Below, piece after piece: positions 1 through 8,876 of a stretch of 12,701 bases of DNA. Source of the DNA: Saccoglossus kowalevskii (lineage: Eukaryota > Hemichordata > Enteropneusta > Harrimaniidae); contig NW_003120923.1 in NCBI RefSeq assembly GCF_000003605.2, forward strand, positions 743,395 to 756,095, read 5' to 3'. The notes below the pieces were generated by a model, which ran no database searches, was not told the DNA's origin, and saw only the letters and a program-made list of their open reading frames with translations. Within the stretch, counting starts at the first letter, position 1. Each line of letters begins with the position of its first letter. Position numbers and translations under genes: made by a program.

Positions 1-123
1 GGGAAACTAATCATACATGGTAACTCTGGAAAGGTATTGATGTGTATTTCATTCGAAATCAGTAACTTACTCCTATGCTGAGGGGTTAACCTTTTCACTA
101 CTAGTTCGCTCTTTTCATCACCA

Positions 124-600
124 ATTCGCGTCAATAATTTAATTGATGATGGTGGCTACAAGTTAACTAATTCTCAAGATTTATTTGCTAAACTTGCACA
201 GAATGGCATTGCACCTAAAGTGTATTCTGTTCTTCATTTATTATGGGCGTGTTTTCGGACGACAAATCAGCTGCCCCCATGGTTATGAACACAAATAAAG
301 GTTTACTTGAACCTAAACGATTGTGTTTTGGGGTGAAAACTGCTTCAGTAATACTTCAAGCAACTATGAACAAGATTTTATCCGGTATTATAATACAAAA
401 TGTGTTTTGTTACATCGATGATATTTTGATAGCGACGGACACGCATGACCAACATATGCGTACGCTTTTTGAGGTTTTTAAACGTTTAGACAAGTTTAAT
501 GTACGACTCAATCGTGAGTTTGAAGCCATCAATCAAATATTTGGGATATATACTCACCGTGGATGGTATCAAACCACTTCAAAACAAAGTGGAAGTCATT
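124..600 (+). pseudogene. pol: Retrotransposon reverse transcriptase fragment
   Basis: The segment corresponds to the palm and fingers of a gypsy-type reverse transcriptase, the enzyme that copies element RNA into DNA. The stretch NSQDLFAKLAQNG (about 172-210) is a conserved block ahead of the first catalytic aspartate. KRLCFGVKTA and the active-site motif YIDDIL (from 411) follow in a different frame. The two catalytic aspartates of the YIDD box remain (codons 417-422). A frame change falls between about 215 and 285, around the position of the first catalytic aspartate, and another at about 540-560. The fragment cannot encode an intact enzyme. The following 595-840 continues the pol connection region with stops at 652 and 793. 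Confidence 0.88.
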
Positions 601-840
601 AAAATCGCACCAAGACCAGAAAATGTATCGGAGTTGAAATCATGCTTGGGATAAGTGAACTACAATGGAAAATTTGTGCAAAATCTTAGTTCAAAATTAC
701 ATCCGCTCTATTCACTGTTACACCACTCCATGGACTGGGATTCGAATGTAAAATGTGAAGAAGCATTCCCATATGCCAAAAAACATGATGGTTAGGACCA
801 TGTATTAGTATATTACGATCCTTCAAAATCGCTAATATTA

Positions 841-1128
841 AGTGTAGATGCCAGCCCATATGGGTTGGTGCCGTTCTGAGTCATAAATTGGACGATAACA
901 GAAAAACCTATTGCTTATGCATCGCGAACATTGGCAGCGGCCGAGAAAAAACTATGCATAAATCGACAAAGAAGGTTTAGCAATTGTGTGTTGGGAGTAA
1001 AGAAATTTGACTTGTATCTTTACAGTAAAGATTTCACACTTATTACCGACCATCAGCCGTTGACACGTATTTTTGGATCGCAAGCTAGAATATATCCCTC
1101 TCCTGCTGCCGCGCGAATGCAGAGGTAG
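841..1128 (+). pseudogene. pol: Retrotransposon RNase H domain, broken
   Basis: This is the RNase H-like domain that degrades the RNA strand during reverse transcription. The start motif SVDASPYG (Asp codon 847-849), the AEK glutamate (943-945) and ITDHQPL with its aspartate (1048-1050) mark the catalytic carboxylates of the gypsy-type domain. Frame changes at about 865, 905, 948 and 990, plus stops at 959 and 1126, break it into small pieces. The longest clean stretch, from about 990 to 1125, carries GVKKFDLYLYSKDFTLITDH, a typical core of the family. Confidence 0.87.
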
Positions 1129-1440
1129 GCTTTGCTTTTGTCACGTTATCAATACAAAATAGTCTATAGTTCATCAGAACAAAATGCTAATGCTGATTGA
1201 CTTAGTAGATTACAATTGTATACAGTTACTGCAGACCCAGATGAGGAGAGAGTACATCAAGTGACAGTTTATGAGTTGTCTGTCACTGCCCAACAAATCG
1301 CTGAACAAACGCGAAAAGACACAATATTGTCAAAAGTTTTAAATTGTACATTGTCTGGATAGCCGAATCATACAGATAATGAGGCCATCAAACCATATTT
1401 CGTGAGGGGAGATGAACTCACTCTCGAAGATGATTGTATT
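1129..1440 (+). pseudogene. pol: Retrotransposon pol linker (RNase H to integrase)
   Basis: The frame of the RNase H piece continues through LLLSRYQYKIVY and SEQNANAD, the conserved end of the RNase H/tether region, followed by LSRLQLYTVTAD. It then runs through a poorly conserved linker up to the integrase zinc finger. Three in-frame stops are visible (1198, 1360 and, just beyond, 1444). The segment has no separate enzymatic role. Confidence 0.75.
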
Positions 1441-1988
1441 TTATGAGGCAGAAGAGTTATTATTCCGGCCGCACAGAGCACACACATGTTGGGTGAACTT
1501 CACGAGCGCATCCAGGCATGTCTCGTATGAAAGCGCTGGCCGGTAGTTCGTGTGGTGGCCTGGTATCGACCAGGATATTGAAGATTTTGTAAGAACATAT
1601 AACGAATGTATTGAAAATCATAATATTCCTGAAAAGGTTCTGCTTATATTGTTGCCTTGGGCTACGGAACCTTGGCAAAGAATTAATATTGATTTTGCTG
1701 AAATAAAAGGTCAATTATTCCTACTGGTGGTAGACAGTCATTCAAAATGGCTAGAATGATTTCCTATGAGTAGTAACACTTCAACTGCAACAATCAGTGC
1801 ACTGCAATCTCTATTTGCAAGATATGCTTTACCACTCCAACTTGGGAGTGATAACGGACCACAATTTATATTGGAAGAATTCTCAACAATACTTGAGACG
1901 TGTGGAGCACACGTTATGTCTACCATACCATCCATATGGATTGACTGAAAAATATGTTCAAAATTTTAAAACAATAATGAAAAAATAA
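1441..1988 (+). pseudogene. pol: Retrotransposon integrase: zinc finger and DDE core, broken
   Basis: The integrase inserts the DNA copy into the host genome. Its N-terminal HHCC finger is recognisable: histidines at 1501-1503 and 1509-1511 (now in different frames), then WWPGID, then a CxxC site in which the first cysteine codon is TAT (Tyr, 1598-1600) while the second is intact (TGT, 1607-1609). The catalytic core has aspartates at 1691-1693 (NIDFAE) and 1850-1852 (GSDNGPQF) and a glutamate at 1947-1949 (GLTEKYVQ). Stops occur at 1757 and 1986, and a frame change at about 1905-1915. The distance from the second Asp to the Glu is 97 nt, about 11 nt short of the usual D35E spacing, so a small deletion explains the frame change. 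Confidence 0.9.
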
Positions 1989-2574
1989 AAAAATTGTGCA
2001 CTGCCACACCAATTGACAGATGCGTTATTTTGTTATAGGAATACTCCTCATACCACAACTGGGAAAACTCCATCAGAATTATTTCTGAAACGCGCTCCAA
2101 GAAATCTTCTGTCACTGGTAAAACCTAGCCTACAGCGAAAAGTTGTAGCAAAGCACAGCATTGTGGTAACAAACCAAAAATGCGTTCTTTTGATCTCTAT
2201 CAGCCTGTGAGAGTAAGAAACATGAGGAAAGGGAAAGAAAAATGGATTCCTGGCACAATTGTAAAAATCAAGGGTCCATTAACATATTTAGTAAGACTAC
2301 CAGAAAACAATAAACGATTTGTTCATGTTGAGCACCTCATTCAGTACCGTACCCTGATCAGCACTGCTTTATGAGTAGTGAATAAATTATGCCAAATGGT
2401 GTTGTTTTGCCTGCCAAAACTGAGCAGTTACCAAATAGTCATGAACTATCTATTTCTCATCCTACTTCAATTATTCCAAAGGTTAATTTAGACCAGATTC
2501 CCCAAACCAGAGCACCTGTTATAAGACGTTCAGGCAGAATAATTCGACCTCCAGTTCGATTTGAGCCATGATTT
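1989..2574 (+). pseudogene. pol: Integrase C-terminal region of the retrotransposon, broken
   Basis: After the core, CYRNTPHTTTGKTPSEL (from about 2028) is the conserved post-core block of gypsy integrases. A frame change near 2165-2180 leads into SFDLYQPVRVRN and WIPGTIVKIKGPLTYLVRL, an SH3-like C-terminal domain. A stop at 2372 and another frame change lead to a Pro/Arg-rich tail, RRSGRIIRPPVRFEP, ending at a TGA at 2569-2571. This tail is typical of the end of pol in Mag/K02A2.6-like elements. No envelope gene follows. Confidence 0.85.
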
Positions 2575-2737
2575 GTCATGGAATGATTGTTAGTGTTTGC
2601 AATTTTACATTTTAAGTGTTTTCTAATTTGCATAACACCCTTATGAATGCTTTCTTCTTAGCAACAGTATTTGATGGAATTGAATTGATTGTATATTAGA
2701 GAAAAGGTTTCTTCCTCAAGTTCTTATGTCATTATTT

Positions 2738-2749
2738 AGAGAGGAGGAA
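2738..2749 (+). promoter_or_regulatory. Polypurine tract of the retrotransposon
   Basis: AGAGAGGAGGAA is a 12-base run of purines directly before the TG that opens the LTR. In LTR elements this tract primes plus-strand DNA synthesis. Its position, 166 nt after the pol stop and abutting the LTR, is as expected. Confidence 0.8.
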
Positions 2750-3060
2750 TGATGTATCTTTGACTTTGCTATGGTTTCTTGTACTTTTATTCATTGAGTT
2801 GATGTTACATAATCACGTGTCATGACCATGACCTTATTAGCTGATCACATTATGCTATGTATGTTGTCATGAGCTAATCACGTGTTACGCAATAAAAAGG
2901 GCACATCACCGCTAACCCGTTAACTTGTGTGATTATGTTCCTCTTTATTCTGATGGTGAATTTGCACGTAGTTTACTTTGTAGAAACAAGCTACAAAACC
3001 ATTCATGTGTAACGTGATGAATTTTTAATAAAAAGTTGTTGAGCCTATGCCATTGAAACA
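2750..3060 (+). repeat. 3' LTR of the gypsy-like element
   Basis: The LTR opens with TGATGTATC directly after the polypurine tract. A TATA-like box (CAATAAAAAGGG, 2890-2901) and an AATAAA polyadenylation signal (3027-3032) are spaced as in a U3-R-U5 layout. The left edge is firm. The right edge is not: GAAACA at 3055-3060 and CTACA at 2991-2995 are both possible ends, and I prefer the former because it includes the polyadenylation signal. The 5' LTR is not in the window, so the edges and the target duplication cannot be checked by comparison. Confidence 0.7.
2890..2901 (+). promoter_or_regulatory. TATA-like box of the LTR
   Basis: CAATAAAAAGGG resembles a TATAAAAGGG core promoter and lies 140 bp into the LTR and about 130 bp before the LTR polyadenylation signal. 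Two copies of AATCACGTGT, each with a CACGTG palindrome (2814-2819 and 2879-2884), lie upstream in U3 and could bind bHLH factors. Confidence 0.5.
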
Positions 3061-4662
3061 TTCTTGCTAAATAATTCAGGTAGTCAAATTTCTGATCGTA
3101 AACTCTAACCTGTAAGTGTTAATAATTATAAAAATCAACTTCATCAGTTTCTTATAAATAAAATGTAAGGAAAACGTATCAGGGACATGAGAGTTCTAAT
3201 AGAAATGTTATTACTGCCAGTGGCTACATCTAAAACATATTGTGATGAGCCCTTTTAACAATTTGCAGGATGAAAAAGTGTGATATTTTTGACAGCAATA
3301 TTTTAAGTGAAGAATGGAGCTAGGTGTATACAAGTTGTATACTTGTTAGGAAGGAAACACTTTTAAGTGTTATTACCCTTATTAACTGATATCCAAAATG
3401 TAGTTGTTTAGTATACCATGCATAACGACTCCTCACCACTCTCACACTTTTGGAGATTAGACATGAGCACTGTGTCACTTTCGTAATACTAACTAGTGTC
3501 ATAAGAACGGCATTCATGCGTGTCGTTTTAAACATGCAATTTCAAGCAGAACGTGCAATGTTTAAACAAAATAGTTAAAGTAAATTTATTTTAATCTTTA
3601 TTTCAGTAGACCTAAACGTAACACAGGTGGTACATTACTAAACCTGAAATCTACCCGAACTAATCATCTTAACGAACATATAATGGCATTGTAATGAATG
3701 TGTTGCTTTTATCGTCGATGGTTTGAATTATTTGGAGAAGACAAACTGTATACAATACACGGTAATACATCGTGTGCAAGCATTATTGAATTCGGTGTAC
3801 TAGTAATCTATTGACTTGTAGACAAGGCAAATGACAGCGTATAACATGGGTATTAGGTAGAATACAGCAACACAATACGTTCTATAGAGCAAATCGGTTT
3901 ATCTGCGAGCCATTACATGTACAACAGTTTATTTTTGTATTTTGTAAAAACAGTTAGCATTTTATGCAAATGCTATTTCCTAATGAAACCAAATAATTGA
4001 GAGCCATGTGCCATCTAATTCTTCAGCCAGATTGTAAACATTTTGCTAATAACTCTTATTTGGCTAATTACTCTTTTTTCCACCTCTAAATACTAAAGTA
4101 GCTAAAGTAGCTGGGCAATAGAATGCTTCAAATAATGACTTTCCCAATTCGAAAATGTGTCATCAGTATATATTTGAACTGCTTTAGAAGAGTAGTTAAA
4201 CTACTACAAGTCGTCCTGATTGTGTCTGTAATGACTCTAAAGTATACAAGCAAATATCGAACGTTTAATGTAAAGGACTTGGCTGAAACTATGTATATCT
4301 AAACATAGTACATACAAATATTGGGTTTTGAATGAAGAAATATTGAGTGCGTTGGCTACATTTTCTATTGGCAAAACATTAAATAACCCAGTTGACAGCG
4401 GACATGGACAATTGGAAATGTTATTATGGGTAACCGACCATCCAACTGTGAACCCAATTACATGTTCATATTAATTCACAAGGTTGATATAGAAACGTAA
4501 TTACTTTTTTACAATTAGTGGCACTTCATAAAATTTTATTTCTCACGTAAATACAACTATATTTGTCACACGTTATTTCTAAATGGCAATCGATTAGCGT
4601 AATTAGTACATCGTCTTACAATACAAACGTACACCGGTCCTAGCAGTTGCAATCTAGTCATC
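3061..4662. other. Intergenic stretch, no gene seen
   Basis: This AT-rich stretch lies between the retrotransposon and the first exon of the mosaic gene. The short open frames here (for example 3320-3535, minus) have a composition expected by chance and no recognisable motif. The only local repeat noticed is a doubled TAAAGTAGC near 4094-4112. The promoter of the downstream gene presumably lies in the right end, but I see no convincing TATA box or initiator. Confidence 0.6.
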
Positions 4663-4962
4663 ATGCGATTAACACGCGTGTTGTTCTCAGCTAGTTTTCT
4701 GTTCACAGTCCATCAGCGCACTACTTTCACCAATGCGACATTGGTTGACATTGCCCAGCCGACGAAAATTATTTACTCCCCGTCTTTATTACCATGTATG
4801 GACTTGTGCGTCAGTATGGGTGGCACATGTATGTCCGTGTTGTTCAGTAACGTACTTTATATTTGTGAAATGTATGACCGTGCTACAGAAGACATCTTCT
4901 CTAACAACACTCTGAACAGGGGATGGATTGCTATGAATAAACCGCAGACATGGAAAACGCAT
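4663..4962 (+). CDS. Exon 1: signal peptide and PAN/apple-like module
   Basis: The ATG at 4663 has A at -3, and an in-frame TAA lies upstream at 4600-4602 with no ATG between, which supports this start. Residues 1-22 look like a signal peptide: a short basic N-terminus (MRLTR) and a hydrophobic run ([11 protein letters not shown]). Residues 42-72 carry four cysteines at 45, 49, 56 and 68 in [15 protein letters not shown] and LYICEMYD, which matches the core of a PAN/apple domain, a disulfide-bonded fold that binds proteins or carbohydrates. N-glycosylation sequons occur at residues 24 and 81. The exon ends after a full codon (TGG AAA ACG CAT) at the strong donor GTAAGT (4963). It could be mistaken for a one-exon 103-residue gene, but the donor and the missing rest of the protein argue against that. 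Confidence 0.75.
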
Positions 4963-7900
4963 GTAAGTATATAACTTTTCATAAGATTGTTGTTTTCTTG
5001 TAGTAATTATTACACAAATGTATTTGCGTTTTATCTTCCGTATTCCGTATTTCGGCTGTCGTAAAGTAAAGCTCTGCAACTGCTATTCAACGGGTATCTT
5101 ACATGGAAATTCAAAAACTTATTTGGTGTTTCAAAACAAATAAATTTTTTACCTGTGTGACATGAAAGGCCACAAAACTACATTTAACCAGCTCTGTAAA
5201 CACATATAAGTGCATGAGAATTAAAACCATATCACAGGCAAGTGTATTTGAATCACTTCAAAGGATTTCAAAGAATGTGGGTCATTTCGAAATGAGCTAG
5301 CCAAATTCGAGAGATTCAATATATGTGATTCAATACAATTCTTACTTTATGACACAGGTGTCTTTAAAAACAGGTTGATAGAGTTTAAATATTAAATACG
5401 TTATTCTGGAATTTATTTGGACGTTGTTGAGGGCTTAGTCATTGTGTCATTTGAAAGGTACATGGTAATTTTCGGAGCGGACATCCGGGCATTTTCATCG
5501 TCTGGAAACCATCACGATGGAAAAGACCGAAAACTATCAGAAAACAGTATCTTCGAACAGTTGTTCAGACTCCCCTGAATAATGCAAAACGATTACCCCT
5601 GCATGGTCAACATATATACATTTAATTGTTCAGGATTACTTCAAAGTTGAGTTTGTGTTGCTTTCTCGAATTTAGCTATTTTCACCGACTCTTCGACCGG
5701 CGTTCCACAGCAGCTCGCACAGAGCATGGGAATACATGGTAGAGTGGTGTGCGTCTTAGCAATGTAGAACGTCATGTAACGTAACTCCGCCCGAGGATTG
5801 GATCACTTAGAATGTTCATAATGTATAGCCATTTCGAAGTGATTCAGTGAGTGGGTTTAGTCGATGAGGCTTGGTGGTCAATAGAACATATTGATAATCG
5901 ACATGAATAATTATATGCATTAAGCACCACCCTCTCTAACGCGAATTGGTACACGACCTAACTAAATAATTGAATTTACCAATCTCCTCTCGTCTACGAA
6001 TTGGTACACGATTTTGCTAAATATATGCATTAGCCGACCCCCTTTCTTGTAAGAAAAGGTACTTAATTTTGCTTAATATATACACTAGCCAACCCCTTCT
6101 CTTGTACGAATTGGTACACGACTTGGCTAAATATATCCATTTACCAACACTCACTCAACAACACGACATGGCTGAATATATACATGGGCCAGACCCTCTC
6201 TGGTACGAATTGGTACAGGAGCTGGCTAAATATATGCATTAACCAATCCCCTCTCTTTTACAAATTGGTACACGACCTGGATAAATACTGTAAAACACGT
6301 CTTTTTAGCTAGCATGTTATTTTAGCTAATTTAGCTAATCTGTAATTTCGCTAATTCAAGATGCAGCTAATTTAAAAGAAAATCTATTCTTACAGGGAGA
6401 TAATCGACACTTTAGCTAAATTAAGATTTTGTTAATTCACGCCAAATCCCCTAAAATTGCATGCAGCTATCTCAACGTGTTCTACAGTACATGCATTAAC
6501 CCCCCAGCCCTCTAGCACGAACAAATTGGTATTCGACCTGGCTAAATACATTCCTTGGAGAAGTATCTGTTAACCCATCAAAGTTATTAGGTTTCATTTC
6601 CAAAAATGCAATCTTTGTCATAATGATGGAACTCGTAATTTTAAACCATTTCAAATAACCTAGGTTAAGGCATGTCATTTCAATAAGATTACTGTTAGGT
6701 ATCATTTTGATGGAACTCGTAATTATGAGCCATTTCAAAATGGCTTGGTTATGGTATATTATTTTGAATGAATACAGCTATGTGTCGTGAATATGAGCTA
6801 TTTTTAAAATGTCACGGTATATCTTTTTATGAGAAAATGCAACAATGTGTCAGTTTGCCGGAGTGTTATATCAGTGTCTAGATGAAAGTGTGTCATTTTT
6901 CAGGAATGCAGCGATGTGTGTTTTTTATAGAACTCGTAATGGTGTAATGATGTGTGTTGAAGGGCTTCAGTGGCTTTTGTATACACCCTCATCGTCCTAG
7001 GTTGTTTTATGTGTTATTGCACCCTAATAGGGCTTTATGTGCATGTTTGCATGCAAATGCTTCTATCTGGACGGGGTTTCCTATTTCCTATTGTTGTACA
7101 GAAATTGGGTTTCTAGAAAACCCAAACTCCAAGCACCTGCATAAAATTACTTAAGCTACTTATAGACACGACGTTTTTTCGTGAGTTGTTTATTGTTCTA
7201 CGACAGCCTCGACGTTTATCTTCAATGCCTTAGGTTAGACAAACGTATAGTAATTTGCATATCTAGCAAGTCGCTGTTTCATCTGCCATCTTAACTGTGT
7301 ACCAACAGGTTTCTTTTCTTCTGGCATCCACAAACATGTATTGGATGGCTTCATATGATCAGCTAACAAATACAATGTAATTCCTCCCAACTGTTTTATA
7401 CCAGCAACATGCGACATGATGACAGTCTGGGATATGTTTGCACACTGAATTTGATAATACTACTGATAAAAGATTACGTTGGTACTGAACAAAGGGAACA
7501 AACGATTACCTCACTTACTACTGTTTCCAAGCCCCAAAAATAGACACTGAACAATATATACCTTGACAATCAATGACTTAATCTGTTGTCTTGAATAAAC
7601 TTTGCATGTATTTATAGTCACTACACTGAGATATACAGGAAATCCTTTCTTGACCAGATTCTATTGTCAATTTCTGGCAATATGATGCACTACCTTGCAT
7701 ATTCCTTGGTGTTTAAATAACTTCACATTAGGCATACTTTTGACAGGTTACTCTGGTCATTGGTGGATCGGTGCCTGTCACCTGATCGGCACAGCACACA
7801 GAGGCGGTGGCATGAAATTTGTCGTGATCTTACTACAGTTTTCAGGGGCATTCTCCCCTTAAAAATTTGGAAATCAATACTCTCTAAAACGCTATGTCCT

Positions 7901-8826
7901 GCATTTGAGGGGCAAATGTGGCTGACGCAAAGGGTTTCAGCTTGATTTTGGAGGAACTTCAACATTTTTCGACCCCCCCCCCCCCGTGCCGCCGCCATTG
8001 ACATACTCAAATACTAATACGCCAACTACATGGCAACTCACTGAGAAATAGTCATTTTAAAAGTTCCAAATAACATGCTCAGCTGGGTACGTCTTAATTA
8101 CAGTTTTCAAAGTTGCCTTTTTTTCTTTCTTTAAATTATATTTTAATATACTGATATACATTTGTAAATTTTAACAATAATCACGAGTGAAAATAAATGT
8201 ATATTTGAGTAGGCTTTATTAGTTAGGATTACTGCATTTGCTATGTATGTGAACTGCATTACTTGCACTAGTGTACCAGCAAATACTTTACTGTCTAACG
8301 ATAAGACACAGTTATTCATATCATCTATGTTTTGTATATACACTCCCATTCTGTTAATAATTGCTGTATATTGCCTTTCACAGTTATCCAGAGATGCCTG
8401 TGCAAGTAACCCTTGTAATAGCAATGGATGGTGCGTTGCCGTGAAGGAAGACAATTACAGATGTACATGCAGACTTAAAAGTGGATACACGGGACAGAAT
8501 TGTAATGTTCTGGGTATGTAATTTTAATCTTGACCATAACATGTTCTATGCACAATGAAGATCGTTGTTGACACGTGATACACGATTGTAATTGTTCTTT
8601 TCAACATATATTTACATGAGTTGTAGTAGAAACATATGTAGATTCTTGGTGTGAATGGACGACTTGGACCGACTGTAGCAGTACAGTGGCTATTGGATAT
8701 CGTGAACGGAGTCGACACTGCATTCGTGGGTACGATGATGCAACTGTGGAAACTGATGGTTGTCAAGGACTGCCAGTCGAGTTTGAAAAATGTTATCCAG
8801 CTGAAGGTGGGTGGACATCGTACAAC

Positions 8827-8876
<50 letters not shown>

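Larger units (their letters stand above)
124..3060 (+). mobile_element. Decayed Ty3/gypsy-like LTR retrotransposon, 3' part
   Basis: Read in order on the plus strand, the translated segments give reverse transcriptase, RNase H, integrase (zinc finger, DDE core, C-terminal region), a short untranslated spacer, a polypurine tract and a 3' LTR. The RT, RNase H, integrase order and the motif set are those of Ty3/gypsy (Metaviridae-type) elements; no chromodomain is seen, and the integrase tail resembles the Mag/SURL-type lineage, which is a tentative assignment. Gag, protease, primer-binding site and 5' LTR are absent, either because they lie left of the window or because they are lost. The coding part is dead: I count in-frame stops at 652, 793, 959, 1126, 1198, 1360, 1444, 1757, 1986 and perhaps 2372, and about eleven changes of reading frame. 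Positions 1-123 may be its continuation but show no match I can defend. Confidence 0.9.

Noticed and set aside
1-123. N-terminal part of reverse transcriptase
   Set aside because: The element should extend leftwards, but none of the frames here gives a match I can defend.
725-745. tRNA B-box-like word near GGGATTCGAATG
   Set aside because: It lies inside the retrotransposon pol, and no A box or cloverleaf is present.
3320-3535. Minus-strand open frame of 71 codons
   Set aside because: No domain, no splice context, and a composition expected from chance.
5898-6551. CRISPR array
   Set aside because: Whole ~55-bp units are repeated and diverged, with no conserved repeat separated by unique spacers. 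The context is a eukaryotic intron.
7046-7057. Palindrome TTTGCATGCAAA overlapping an octamer-like ATGCAAAT
   Set aside because: A single 12-bp palindrome in an intron is not enough to call a regulatory site.
8143-8454. Minus-strand open frame of 103 codons
   Set aside because: It overlaps the EGF exon antisense and has no motif.
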